Source of the DNA: Sinisalibacter lacisalsi
GTDB taxonomy: Bacteria > Pseudomonadota > Alphaproteobacteria > Rhodobacterales > Rhodobacteraceae
Reading direction: 5' to 3'
Assembly: GCF_014640115.1 (NCBI RefSeq)
Contig: NZ_BMGI01000003.1
Span: forward strand, 310,001-374,000
DNA length: 64,000 bases
The notes beneath the pieces are model-generated. The model did no database searches. It was not told where the DNA came from and saw nothing but the letters and a program-made list of their open reading frames with translations. Every line of letters begins with the position of its first letter. Positions within the stretch are counted from its first letter, which is position 1. Shown in pieces: positions 25,011 through 33,616 of the stretch. The position numbers and the translations under genes are program-made.

Positions 25011-25664
25011 TCAGAGTGCGCGGGTGGCGAAATACCAGTCGATCACCTCGATGTCGTCCCCGGCCTCGGCCACGCGCTCCTCGGCGGCGGCATCGGTCGC
25101 CGGCGGCGGCACGATCACCCGGTCGCCCGGCTTCCAGTTCTCGGGCATCGCACAGGCGTTTTCATCGGCGGTTTGCAGCGCCACCAGAAGGCGGTGGATC
25201 TCGTCAACCGAGCGGCCCGCGTTCATCGGGTAGTAGACCATGGCGCGCAGCACGCCCTCCGGGTCGACGATGAAGGTCGCACGCACCGCAGCGGTATCGG
25301 AGGCGCCGGGCTGGATCATGCCGTAGGCCTTGGCCACCTTCATGTCGAGGTCGGCGATGATCGGGAACTTGATGTCGACGCCCCACTTCTCCTTGATGTT
25401 GCGCACCCAGGCGATGTGGCTGTAGTGGCTGTCGATCGAGAGCCCGAGAAGCTCCACGCCCATCGCGGCGAACTCGTCTTGCCTGTTGGCGAAACCGATG
25501 AACTCGGTGGTGCAGACCGGCGTGAAGTCGGCCGGGTGCGAGAACAGCACGAGCCACTTGCCCTTGTAGTCCGCAAGGCTCTTGCGGCCGTGGGTGGTGG
25601 GCGCGTCGAAGTCGGGCGCGGGGCGGTTCAGGCCGGGGCCGATGGCTTGGATTTCTTCGGTCAT
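25011..25664 (-). CDS. Peroxiredoxin (Prx6-type)
   Basis: 217-residue peroxidase that reduces hydrogen peroxide and organic peroxides. The peroxidatic cysteine is C51 in FTPVCTTE, in the thioredoxin fold with LFSHPADFTP. The only other cysteine is C171 in NACAMPENW, within the C-terminal domain typical of the Prx6/archaeal group, where it could act as resolving cysteine. It is divergent from oxyR at 25784, which is the usual OxyR-target arrangement. Confidence 0.95.
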   Translation of the reverse strand: MTEEIQAIGPGLNRPAPDFDAPTTHGRKSLADYKGKWLVLFSHPADFTPVCTTEFIGFANRQDEFAAMGVELLGLSIDSHYSHIAWVRNIKEKWGVDIKFPIIADLDMKVAKAYGMIQPGASDTAAVRATFIVDPEGVLRAMVYYPMNAGRSVDEIHRLLVALQTADENACAMPENWKPGDRVIVPPPATDAAAEERVAEAGDDIEVIDWYFATRAL

Positions 25665-25696
25665 GTCTTGTCTCCTCTTGGGTTTCGGTGAAGGCC

Positions 25697-25717
25697 CTGT
25701 CGCCTTCGATGAGACAG
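25697..25717. promoter_or_regulatory. Candidate LysR/OxyR site in prx-oxyR intergenic region
   Basis: CTGTC (25697-25701) and GACAG (25713-25717) form an inverted repeat with an 11-base spacer, the spacing of the LysR T-N11-A motif. A second, shorter inverted repeat ATCG-N7-CGAT at 25768-25782 sits directly before the oxyR ATG. The 119-bp region is unusually AT-rich. Which repeat the regulator uses is not shown by the sequence. Confidence 0.5.
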
Positions 25718-25783
25718 AGATAGGGGATTGAGTATAATCGGTGAAACGAATAAAAAAGATAACAATAATCGAAAAAAACGATC

Positions 25784-26701
25784 ATGAATCTGCCCAGCCT
25801 CCGCCAACTCCGCTTTCTCGTGGCGCTCAACGACGAGCTGCATTTCAGCCGCGCCGCCGAACGGTGCTTCGTGACCCAATCGACCCTGTCGTCGGGGTTG
25901 AAGGAGCTTGAAGACCTGCTCGGCGCGCCGGTGGCCGAACGCACCAGGCGCTCCGTGATGATGACGCCGCTCGGCCGAGAGCTGGCCGAACGTGCGCGCG
26001 GCGTGCTGGCGGACGTGGGCGAAATGGTCGAACTGGCGCAGCGCGAGGCGGGCACGCTGCGCGGCCCGCTGCGGCTGGGCTCGATCCCGACCATCGGCCC
26101 GTTCCTGTTTCCGCGCCTCATGCCCCGGCTGCGTCGCGATTTTCCCGAGCTTCGGCTCTACCCGCGCGAGGAACTGACCGAGAGCCTGATCGAGGGCCTG
26201 CGCGGCGGGCGGCTCGACGTGATCCTGATCGCGCTGCCCTTCGACATCGGCGATCTTTCCTCCGAGTCCCTGTTCATGGACGGCTACCAGCTCGCCAGCA
26301 CGCCCGACCACCCGCTCGCGGGGCCCGATCCGGTGCATGGCGCGGATCTGGACGACGAGACGTTGCTGCTGCTCGAGCGCGGCCATTGCCTGCAGCGCCA
26401 CGCCCTCGCCGCCTTTCCCGAGAGCCACGCGCGGCAGGATGAGAGCTTCGCCGCCACCTCGCTGGCCACGCTCATCGCGATGGTCGAGGAGGGGGTCGGG
26501 ATCACGCTCCTGCCGCAACTGGTGATCGACGCGGGTGCGGCGCGCCATGCCGAGATCGCGCTCACGCCGCTGGAGGGGGCCTGGCCGCGCGAGGTGATCC
26601 TGGCATGGCGCAAATCCTCGGCGCGGGAGGAGGATTTCCGGGTGCTGGCGCAGATCCTGCGCGAGGAGCGTGACCGGTTGCGGGCCGAGCACGGCGCGTG
26701 A
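25784..26701 (+). CDS. oxyR: LysR-family OxyR-like hydrogen peroxide regulator, one-cysteine form
   Basis: 305-residue LysR-type regulator. It has an N-terminal winged helix (LRQLRFLVALNDELHFSRAAERCFVTQSTLSSGLKELE region) and an effector domain with OxyR features: GPLRLGSIPTIGPFLFP and LLLLERGHCLQRHA, then ATSLATLIAMVEEGVGITLLP. The sensing cysteine equivalent to E. coli C199 is C202. The partner C208 position is Phe211, so the normal intramolecular disulfide cannot form. It is divergent from a peroxiredoxin gene. OxyR is the best name; another peroxide-responsive LysR is possible. Confidence 0.87.
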   Translation: MNLPSLRQLRFLVALNDELHFSRAAERCFVTQSTLSSGLKELEDLLGAPVAERTRRSVMMTPLGRELAERARGVLADVGEMVELAQREAGTLRGPLRLGSIPTIGPFLFPRLMPRLRRDFPELRLYPREELTESLIEGLRGGRLDVILIALPFDIGDLSSESLFMDGYQLASTPDHPLAGPDPVHGADLDDETLLLLERGHCLQRHALAAFPESHARQDESFAATSLATLIAMVEEGVGITLLPQLVIDAGAARHAEIALTPLEGAWPREVILAWRKSSAREEDFRVLAQILREERDRLRAEHGA

Positions 26702-26845
26702 TGCCATCGCGCTTGGCCCACAAGTCGTGCGCAATCGGCCCCTCGCCGGCGAGGCCACATGAAATCCGCTCATCGAGTGCTCGGGTGGTGGACGCCGGTC
26801 TACCCAGCCTCTAGATTTGCAGCCAACCAACCCCCGGGGAGCAGC

Positions 26846-28594
26846 ATGTCCGATACCGGCGAAAAGGCCTACCAGGTTCTCGCGCGCAAATACCGGCCCG
26901 AGACCTTTGCCGATCTCGTCGGCCAGGATGCCATGGTTCGGACCCTGAAGAATGCCTTCGAGGCCGACCGGATCGCGCAGGCCTTCATCATGACCGGCAT
27001 TCGCGGGATCGGGAAAACCACCACCGCAAGGATCATTGCCAAGGGCATGAATTGCATCGGCGCCGATGGCAGCGGCGGGCCAACGGTCTCGCCCTGTGGT
27101 CAGTGCGAGCATTGTGTGGCGATTGCCGAGGGGCGGCATGTCGACGTGATGGAGATGGACGCCGCCAGCCGCACCGGTGTGGGCGATATCCGCGAGATCA
27201 TCGAAAGCGTGCACTACCGGGCCGCCAGCGCGCGCTACAAGATCTACATCATCGACGAAGTTCACATGCTGTCGAAAAGCGCCTTCAACGCGCTGCTCAA
27301 AACGCTGGAAGAACCGCCCGAGCACGTGAAATTCATCTTTGCCACCACCGAGATCCGGCAGGTGCCGGTGACGGTGCTGAGCCGGTGCCAGCGGTTCGAC
27401 CTGCGCCGGATCGAACCCGAAGAGATGATCTCGCTGCTGCGCCGGATCGCGAGTGCCGAGGGCGCCGAGATCGCCGACGACGCGCTGGCGCTGATCACGC
27501 GCGCGGCGGAAGGCTCGGCGCGCGATGCCACCTCGCTGCTCGACCAGGCGATCTCCCACGGTGCGGGCGAGACCAGCGCCGACCAGGTGCGCGCCATGCT
27601 CGGGCTGGCCGACCGCGGCCGGGTGATGGACCTGTTCGACATGGTCGTGAAAGGCGAGGCCTCGGGCGCGCTTTCGGAACTGGCCCGGCAATATGCCGAT
27701 GGGGCCGACCCGATGGCGGTGCTGCGCGATCTCGCCGAGGTCACGCACTGGATCAGTGTCATCAAGATCACGCCCGAGGCGGTGGAGGATCCCACCGTCG
27801 GCCCGGATGAGCGGGCGCGGGGGCAGGCGATGGCGGCGGTGCTGCCGATCCGGGTGCTGAGCCGGATGTGGCAGATGCTGCTCAAGGCGATCGAGGAGGT
27901 CGGGCAGGCCCCCAACGCGATGATGGCGGCCGAGATGGCGGTGATCCGGCTCACCCACGTGGCCGATCTGCCCTCGCCGGCCGACCTCGTGAAGCAGCTC
28001 ACCGAAACACAGCCGCCGCCCTCGCCCCCGGCCGGGTCGCCCGCGCCGACAGGCGGCGGCGGGCCCGAGGCGCGCGGCGGCATTGCGCCGCGATCCGGCG
28101 GCAACGGCGGCGGCGCGACGGCGCTTGCGGTGGCGGAGGACTCCGCGCTCGCCCATTACGCCAGCTTCGGAAATGTCGTGGAAATCATCCGCGCCAACCG
28201 CGACGTGAAACTGCTCGTCGAGGTCGAAACCGCGCTCCGGCTGGCCCGCTACGAGCCGGGACGCATCGAGTTCACCCCCACCGACGCCGCGCCCCCCGAC
28301 CTTGCGTCGCGGCTGACCGCGCGGTTGCAGGGCTGGACCGGCGTGCGCTGGGGGGTAACGCTGGTTCCGGGCGCCACCGCGCCGACGATCGCCGAAACCC
28401 GCGAAGCCGAAAAACTGGCGCTCGAGGAGGAGGCGAAGGCGCATCCCCTTGTGCAGGCGGTGTTCGCCGCCTTCCCGAAAGCGCGGATCACCGAGATCCG
28501 CACCCCGGAAGAGCTTGCCGCCGAGGCCGAGGCCGAGGCGCTGCCGGAGGTCGAGGAAGCCGGCGAGGATTGGGACCCGTTCGAGGACGGCTGA
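26846..28594 (+). CDS. dnaX: DNA polymerase III subunit gamma/tau
   Basis: 582-residue clamp-loader ATPase. It has a Walker A motif GIRGIGKT (51-58), four zinc-binding cysteines (C70 then PCGQCEHC), Walker B/DExx IIDEVHMLS and the sensor motif CQRFDLRR. The Pro/Gly-rich linker (about 390-430) leads to a C-terminal tau region. No A-rich slippery sequence like that of E. coli dnaX is apparent, so a separate gamma is not expected from that mechanism. ATG 26846 has GGGGAGC upstream. First gene of the dnaX-ybaB-membrane protein-recR block. Confidence 0.97.
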   Translation: MSDTGEKAYQVLARKYRPETFADLVGQDAMVRTLKNAFEADRIAQAFIMTGIRGIGKTTTARIIAKGMNCIGADGSGGPTVSPCGQCEHCVAIAEGRHVDVMEMDAASRTGVGDIREIIESVHYRAASARYKIYIIDEVHMLSKSAFNALLKTLEEPPEHVKFIFATTEIRQVPVTVLSRCQRFDLRRIEPEEMISLLRRIASAEGAEIADDALALITRAAEGSARDATSLLDQAISHGAGETSADQVRAMLGLADRGRVMDLFDMVVKGEASGALSELARQYADGADPMAVLRDLAEVTHWISVIKITPEAVEDPTVGPDERARGQAMAAVLPIRVLSRMWQMLLKAIEEVGQAPNAMMAAEMAVIRLTHVADLPSPADLVKQLTETQPPPSPPAGSPAPTGGGGPEARGGIAPRSGGNGGGATALAVAEDSALAHYASFGNVVEIIRANRDVKLLVEVETALRLARYEPGRIEFTPTDAAPPDLASRLTARLQGWTGVRWGVTLVPGATAPTIAETREAEKLALEEEAKAHPLVQAVFAAFPKARITEIRTPEELAAEAEAEALPEVEEAGEDWDPFEDG

Positions 28595-28737
28595 CCTTGT
28601 GCGGGGGCTCAAGACCGGGGCAAGCGATTGAACGCACGGGATATGGATCACAGCCAGCGAGCCCGGTCGGCGCCCCCGCGCTTGTGCGAAGCCCGGCGCG
28701 TTCGTATCTAGGACTCACAACAGACAAGGATCGCGAC

Positions 28738-29085
28738 ATGCTCAAAGGTTTGGGAAATCTCGGCGACATGGCCAAGATGATGAAGGCCGCGCAGGAGATG
28801 CAATCGAAGATGGCCGAGACGCAGGAGGCGCTTGCGCGCATCACCGTCGAGGGCGAGGCCGGCGCCGGGCTGGTTAAGGCCACCGCGACGGCGAAGGGCG
28901 AATTGACCGGGCTCGAGATCGACCCCTCGATCTTCGATCCGAACGAGAAGGAGGTGGTGGAAGACCTCATCCTGGCCGCGATCAAGGACGCACAGGCCAA
29001 GGCCGCCGAGCGGATGGAACAGGAAATGGCCAAGGTCACCGAGGGACTCGGGCTTCCGCCGGGGATGGCGAACCCCTTCGGCTGA
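28738..29085 (+). CDS. YbaB/EbfC nucleoid-associated protein
   Basis: 115-residue DNA-binding protein of the YbaB/EbfC family: MLKGLGNLGDMAKMMKAAQ at the N-terminus, VEGEAGAGLVKATATAKGEL in the core and GLGLPPGMANPFG at the end. It is usually found between dnaX and recR, as here. The 143 bp after dnaX probably contains its own promoter. Its TGA shares the A of the next ATG (TGATG). Confidence 0.96.
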   Translation: MLKGLGNLGDMAKMMKAAQEMQSKMAETQEALARITVEGEAGAGLVKATATAKGELTGLEIDPSIFDPNEKEVVEDLILAAIKDAQAKAAERMEQEMAKVTEGLGLPPGMANPFG

Positions 29086-29447
29086 TGGCGGGTATCCTGA
29101 GCTACGGCCGCAAGGAAGCGGCGGCCTTGCCGCTCAGCGAGGCGACGGTCGAGGCCGTGATCGCGAAGGCACGCCGGGTCTGCCTGACGCAGCTCGCGGC
29201 CTTCGCCGCCCTTGTCGGGGGGCTGGTGTGGGGTGCGGTCCAGGCCGACGGTTTGGTCGTCTGGCTGTCCGCAGGTCTGGCGACGCTTGCCGCCTGGGGT
29301 CTCTGGGGCGCCCTGTTCGCGACCCTGAACCACTTCATCGCCAGCATTCCGCTTCGACGGAATGCCGCCGCTGAAATCGCCCGCGAGACCGATCCGAAGA
29401 AGTTCTGGTGGACGCACCGCGAGGTGTTCCCCCTTGCCTGGGATTAG
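29085..29447 (+). CDS. Small membrane protein between ybaB and recR
   Basis: 120-residue protein with two hydrophobic segments (about 33-52 and 57-80) and charged ends; it ends KKFWWTHREVFPLAWD. It is translationally coupled to ybaB (TGATG) and 3 bp before recR. I do not recognise a family. Its placement suggests co-expression with the recombination genes, not a direct role in them. Confidence 0.8.
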   Translation: MAGILSYGRKEAAALPLSEATVEAVIAKARRVCLTQLAAFAALVGGLVWGAVQADGLVVWLSAGLATLAAWGLWGALFATLNHFIASIPLRRNAAAEIARETDPKKFWWTHREVFPLAWD

Positions 29448-29450
29448 ACC

Positions 29451-30047
29451 ATGACCAACGCACCGCGCGAGATTGAAAACCTGATCGACCTCATGGCGAG
29501 GTTGCCGGGGCTCGGCCCCCGCTCGGCGCGCCGGGCGGTGCTCTACCTCATCCGCAAACGCGGCCTCCTGCTCGCCCCGCTCGCCGACGCGATGCACCAG
29601 GTCGCCGTCACCGCCCGCGAATGCGTGGTCTGTGGCAACGTCTCCACCTCGGAGGTCTGCGATATCTGCACCTCCGAGAAACGCGCCACCGGCGAGCTTT
29701 GCGTGGTCGAGGACGTGGCCGATCTCTGGGCGATGGAGCGCGCGAGCGTGTTCAAGGGCCGCTACCATGTGCTCGGCGGCACGCTCTCGGCGCTCGACTC
29801 GATGGGGCCGGAGGAATTGCGGATTCCCAAGCTGGTGCAGCGCGTGGTCGACGAGGGGATTACCGAGGTCATCCTTGCCCTCAACGCCACGATCGACGGC
29901 CAGACCACGGCGCATTACATCGCCGAGGAACTGGAAGGGCGCTGTGCCGTGACCTCGCTGGCGCAAGGCGTGCCGATTGGCGGCGAGCTGGATTACCTCG
30001 ACGACGGCACGATCACCGCCGCGCTAAAGGCCCGCAAGGCCCTGTAA
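29451..30047 (+). CDS. recR: Recombination protein RecR
   Basis: 198-residue protein of the RecFOR gap-repair pathway. It has the helix-hairpin-helix [11 protein letters not shown], a zinc finger with four cysteines ([16 protein letters not shown]), the Toprim core ([14 protein letters not shown]) and [16 protein letters not shown]. All family elements are intact. It ends 6 bp before the convergent hemC stop. Confidence 0.98.
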   Translation: MTNAPREIENLIDLMARLPGLGPRSARRAVLYLIRKRGLLLAPLADAMHQVAVTARECVVCGNVSTSEVCDICTSEKRATGELCVVEDVADLWAMERASVFKGRYHVLGGTLSALDSMGPEELRIPKLVQRVVDEGITEVILALNATIDGQTTAHYIAEELEGRCAVTSLAQGVPIGGELDYLDDGTITAALKARKAL

Positions 30048-30053
30048 ACACGT

Positions 30054-31010
30054 CTATTTCCAGTCGAAAAACCCGTCGCCCGCCTGGGCGAGCAACCTGG
30101 CGGCCATCGCGCGGCCGATCTCGGGCCCGTCCTCGATGGCGCCGGTGACATCGTCGGCCAGCGCCTCCGAGCCATCGGTGCGCAGGATCTCGCCACGCAG
30201 CCGCAGCCTGCCCCCAGCCAGCGTGGCCAGCGCCGCGATCGGGGTTTCGCACGAGCCATCGAGGGCCGCGAGAAACGCGCGCTCGGCGGCGAGGCGCAGG
30301 CCGGTTTCGGCGTGGTGCAGCGCGGCCAGCATGTCGGCGGTGCGGTTGTCGGCGCTGCGCCGCTCGATGCCGATCGCCCCCTGCGCCACGGCGGGCAACA
30401 TCTCCTCGGGGGTGATCGCCCGGCGCGGTACATCGTTCATCCCCAGCCGGTTGAGCCCCGCCATGGCGAGGAAAGTGGCCTCGGCCACCCCATTGGCGAG
30501 CTTCTTCAGCCGGGTCTGCACGTTGCCGCGAAACTCCACCACGTTCAGGTCGGGCCGCCGGTTAAGAAGCTGCGCCTTGCGCCTGAGCGACGAGGTGCCC
30601 ACGGTGGCGCCCTGCGGCAGATCGGCGATGCTGGCGCATGTCAGCGAGACGAAAGCGTCGGCGCTGTCTTCGCGCGGCAGGTAGCAATCGAGCGCGAGGC
30701 CCTCGGGCTGCTCCGTGGGCATGTCTTTCATCGAATGCACCGCGATGTCGATCCCGCCCGAAAGCAGCTGCTCCTCGATCTCCTTGGTGAACAATCCCTT
30801 GTTGCCAATCTCCTTCAAGGGCCGGTCGGCGGCGATCAGCGCCGCGTCGTCGCCGGTGGTCCTGATCACCACGATCTCGAAGGCGGCCTCGGGCAGGTCG
30901 AAGGCGGCCATCAGGCGGGCGCGGGTCTCGTGCGCCTGGGCCAGCGCCAGCGGCGAGCCGCGGGTGCCGATCTTGAGCGGTTGGGCGGGGGAGGGGAGCG
31001 TCACTGTCAT
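30054..31010 (-). CDS. hemC: Porphobilinogen deaminase (hydroxymethylbilane synthase)
   Basis: 318-residue enzyme that joins four porphobilinogen units into hydroxymethylbilane in haem/bacteriochlorophyll synthesis. Visible blocks are [31 protein letters not shown] and the cofactor-binding [12 protein letters not shown], whose cysteine carries the dipyrromethane cofactor. It is divergent from hemE with about 100 bp between, so both may share a promoter region. Confidence 0.98.
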   Translation of the reverse strand: MTVTLPSPAQPLKIGTRGSPLALAQAHETRARLMAAFDLPEAAFEIVVIRTTGDDAALIAADRPLKEIGNKGLFTKEIEEQLLSGGIDIAVHSMKDMPTEQPEGLALDCYLPREDSADAFVSLTCASIADLPQGATVGTSSLRRKAQLLNRRPDLNVVEFRGNVQTRLKKLANGVAEATFLAMAGLNRLGMNDVPRRAITPEEMLPAVAQGAIGIERRSADNRTADMLAALHHAETGLRLAAERAFLAALDGSCETPIAALATLAGGRLRLRGEILRTDGSEALADDVTGAIEDGPEIGRAMAARLLAQAGDGFFDWK

Positions 31011-31111
31011 GCGAACCGTTTAAACGCGGCAAATCGGCCTGTCCACGCCCCGCGTGCTTGACAAGTCGCCGCGCAGTTGGGAACCAGCCGCAACAAGCGA
31101 AAGGATCACGC

Positions 31112-32140
31112 ATGACCAAGCTTCTGCTGCGCGCCCTTGCGGGCGAGACCCTGCCGGTTCCGCCGATCTGGATGATGCGCCAGGCCGGGCGCTACCTGCC
31201 GGAATACCGCGCGACCCGGGCAGAGGCGGGCGATTTCCTCAAGCTGTGCTACAACCCGGAGCTTGCAGCGGAGGTGACGCTGCAACCGATCCGCCGCTAT
31301 GGCTTCGATGCCGCGATCCTGTTCGCCGATATTCTCCTAGTGCCACAGGCGCTGGGGGCCGATCTGTGGTTCGTCACCGGCGAGGGGCCACGGCTCTCCA
31401 CGGTCACCACGCAGGCCGATTTCGATGTGCTGAAACCGGCCTCGATGATCCACGACACGCTCGGCCCGGTCTACGAGACCGTGCGCATTCTCTCGCGCGA
31501 ACTGCCCGCGGAAACCACGCTCATCGGCTTCGCCGGCGCACCCTGGACGGTGGCGACCTACATGATCGCCGGGCGCGGCACCCCCGACCAGGGCCCGGCG
31601 CATGCGCTCAAGGACGAGAACCGCCCGCTGTTCGAGGCGCTGCTGGAGCGGATCACCGAGGCGACGATCGACTATCTCTCGATGCAGGTGGAGGCGGGCG
31701 CCGAGGTGGTGAAACTGTTCGACAGCTGGGCAGGTTCGCTCAAGGGCGAGGATTTCAACGCCTACGCGCTGGAACCGGCGAAGCGGATCATCGCCGAACT
31801 GAAGGCGCGCCACCCCGGGTTGCCGGTCATCGCCTTCCCGCGCGAGGCCGGCGAGGGCTATATCGGCTTTGCCCGCGCCACCGGCGCCGATTGCGTGGCG
31901 ATCGACAATTCGGTTTCGCCGAAATGGGCGGCCGAGCACGTGCAGGTCGACGGCTGTGTGCAGGGCAACCTCGACCCGAAGCACATGGTCACCGGCGGCG
32001 AGGCGCTGGTGCGGGCCACGCGCGAGGTTGTCGAGGCGTTCCGGAACGGGCCGCACATCTTCAACCTCGGCCACGGGATCACCCCGGATGCCGATCCCGA
32101 GAACGTGCAACTGATGATCGATACCGTGCGGGGCGCATAG
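31112..32140 (+). CDS. hemE: Uroporphyrinogen decarboxylase
   Basis: 342-residue enzyme that decarboxylates uroporphyrinogen III to coproporphyrinogen III. The signature [16 protein letters not shown] is at about 21-36; [13 protein letters not shown] and the [13 protein letters not shown] end are present. ATG 31112 has AAAGGA upstream. In Caulobacter hemE lies next to the replication origin, but I see no cluster of DnaA boxes here. Confidence 0.98.
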   Translation: MTKLLLRALAGETLPVPPIWMMRQAGRYLPEYRATRAEAGDFLKLCYNPELAAEVTLQPIRRYGFDAAILFADILLVPQALGADLWFVTGEGPRLSTVTTQADFDVLKPASMIHDTLGPVYETVRILSRELPAETTLIGFAGAPWTVATYMIAGRGTPDQGPAHALKDENRPLFEALLERITEATIDYLSMQVEAGAEVVKLFDSWAGSLKGEDFNAYALEPAKRIIAELKARHPGLPVIAFPREAGEGYIGFARATGADCVAIDNSVSPKWAAEHVQVDGCVQGNLDPKHMVTGGEALVRATREVVEAFRNGPHIFNLGHGITPDADPENVQLMIDTVRGA

Positions 32141-32148
32141 GCTGCCCC

Positions 32149-32202
32149 TTCATCCTGGCAAAAATACCTCGGGGGGTCCGGGGGGCAGCGCCCCCCGGCC
32201 GG
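32149..32202 (+). repeat. Dispersed GC-hairpin repeat, copy E
   Basis: TCATCCTGG-AAATACCTC core followed by the strongest hairpin of the family: CCGGGGGGC (32178-32186), AGC loop, GCCCCCCGG (32190-32198). It lies between the convergent ends of hemE and hemF. Confidence 0.85.
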
Positions 32203-32230
32203 TCGCCCCGGCGTCAGCCGGGGCGAAACC

Positions 32231-33121
32231 TCACACCCATTTCGCCAGCGGCGGCAGGCTCATCAGCACCGCGTCGGCGTCGTGCCCGGTTGCGAGGCCG
32301 AACTTCGTGCCGCGGTCGTAGACGAGGTTGTATTCGGCATAGAGCCCGCGGTGAACGAGCTGCCTGTCCTTGTCGGCTTCGGTCCAGGGAAGATCGCGGC
32401 GGCGTTCGGTGACCGGCAGGAAGGCGGGCAGGAAGGCCCGGCCCACGTCCTGGGTGAAGCCGAAATCAGCCTCCCAGTCGCCGGTGTTGAGGTCGTCGTA
32501 GAAGATCCCGCCGACGCCGCGCGCGCGGCCGCGGTGGGGGATGAAGAAATACTCGTCGGCCCAGGCCTTGAAGCGATCGTAATAGGCCGGATCGTGCGCG
32601 TCGCAGGCCTTTTTCAACGCCGCGTGGAAATGGGCGGTGTCGTCGTCATACGGGATGCAGGGGTTAAGATCGGCGCCGCCGCCGAACCACCAGGCCGAGG
32701 GGGTCCAGAACATCCGCGTGTTCATGTGCACCGCCGGGGTGTGCGGGTTCTGCATGTGGGCCACGAGGCTGATCCCCGAGGCCCAGAAGCGCGGATCGGT
32801 CTCGATCCCGGGCACGCCGCGCGCGGCCATGGCCTTCTGCGCCGCTTCGCCGAGCGTGCCGTGGACGGTGGACACGTTCACGCCGACCTTCTCGAACACC
32901 CGCCCGCCGCGCATCACGCTCATCAACCCGCCGCCGGCATCGCTGCCATCGTCGGAGGCGCGTTTCGTCTCGGTCACGTCGAAGCGTCCGGGGGCGGCAG
33001 TGGCGAAGGGCCCGCTGTCGTGGCTCAGTTCCAGCGCCTCGAATGCCTCCACGATCTCGTCGCGCAGGGCGCGAAACCAGGTGGCGGCGCGGGCCTTTTC
33101 GTCGGTCATGGTTTCGCTCAT
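32231..33121 (-). CDS. hemF: Oxygen-dependent coproporphyrinogen III oxidase
   Basis: 296-residue aerobic enzyme making protoporphyrinogen IX from coproporphyrinogen III. Blocks visible: GGLMSVMRGG, the VHMNTRMFW and WWFGGGADLNPCIPYD signature (about 130-155), GIFYDDL and YAEYNLVYDRGTKFGL. ATG 33121 has AAGGGAG upstream. The oxygen-independent counterpart hemN is at 48158, so the window has both routes. Confidence 0.98.
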   Translation of the reverse strand: MSETMTDEKARAATWFRALRDEIVEAFEALELSHDSGPFATAAPGRFDVTETKRASDDGSDAGGGLMSVMRGGRVFEKVGVNVSTVHGTLGEAAQKAMAARGVPGIETDPRFWASGISLVAHMQNPHTPAVHMNTRMFWTPSAWWFGGGADLNPCIPYDDDTAHFHAALKKACDAHDPAYYDRFKAWADEYFFIPHRGRARGVGGIFYDDLNTGDWEADFGFTQDVGRAFLPAFLPVTERRRDLPWTEADKDRQLVHRGLYAEYNLVYDRGTKFGLATGHDADAVLMSLPPLAKWV

Positions 33122-33232
33122 CTCGCACTCCCTTTGGATTCGCCGATGGCTAGCAGGAAAGCGGTCTTCGGGAAAAGGGCGATTTCTTCGTGGCGCGCTG
33201 TGCGCTATCCTGCGCCGAGAAGGAGATCTTCC

Positions 33233-33601
33233 ATGCGCCTGCCCCTCGTCGCCGCCCTCGCCCTTCCGTTCCTGCTCGCCGCCTGCGAGGTCACCCCGCG
33301 CCAGCAATGCGAAGCGCCCTACCGGGCGGAGTTGCGCACCGTCGATGCCGAGCTGCGCGAAACCCGCGAGATCCTGCGCCGGGGGTTCCGGCTGGTGCCC
33401 GCGCGCTGGGAGCACGGGGTGCACTACTGCGTCGAGCCAAGCGGGTTCGTCGGGCTGTGCACCGCCGAAGACGGCAAGCCGATGTTCGACAAGCGCCCGA
33501 TCAACCGCGCGGGAGAACAGGCCAAGCTGAACGCCCTAGAAGCCGAGCGGCTGAGGCTGTCGCGCGCGATTGCACAATGCGCGGTGCAATTCCCCGAGTA
33601 A
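33233..33601 (+). CDS. Small putative lipoprotein
   Basis: 122-residue protein with a lipoprotein signal: hydrophobic segment then LLAAC (cysteine at residue 18). The rest is charged and helical, with three more cysteines (QQCEAP, HYCVEP, FVGLCTA and QCAVQ region). GAAGGAGAT precedes ATG 33233. Probably outer-membrane or periplasmic; function unknown. Confidence 0.8.
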   Translation: MRLPLVAALALPFLLAACEVTPRQQCEAPYRAELRTVDAELRETREILRRGFRLVPARWEHGVHYCVEPSGFVGLCTAEDGKPMFDKRPINRAGEQAKLNALEAERLRLSRAIAQCAVQFPE

Positions 33602-33616
33602 GCTCTGCGGCGCGGT

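Noticed and set aside
26702-26845. SRP (4.5S) RNA gene upstream of dnaX, a common place for it in proteobacteria
   Set aside because: The conserved GGTCAGG-CCGGAAGG-AGCAGCC loop is missing on both strands of this gap.
28595-28737. Small RNA between dnaX and ybaB
   Set aside because: No stable hairpin followed by a T-tract and no promoter that stands out; most likely just a leader.
31112-32140. Possible chromosomal origin next to hemE, as in Caulobacter
   Set aside because: No cluster of DnaA boxes, no AT-rich unwinding region and no parAB/dnaA neighbours; the 101 bp upstream is just the hemC-hemE divergent gap.
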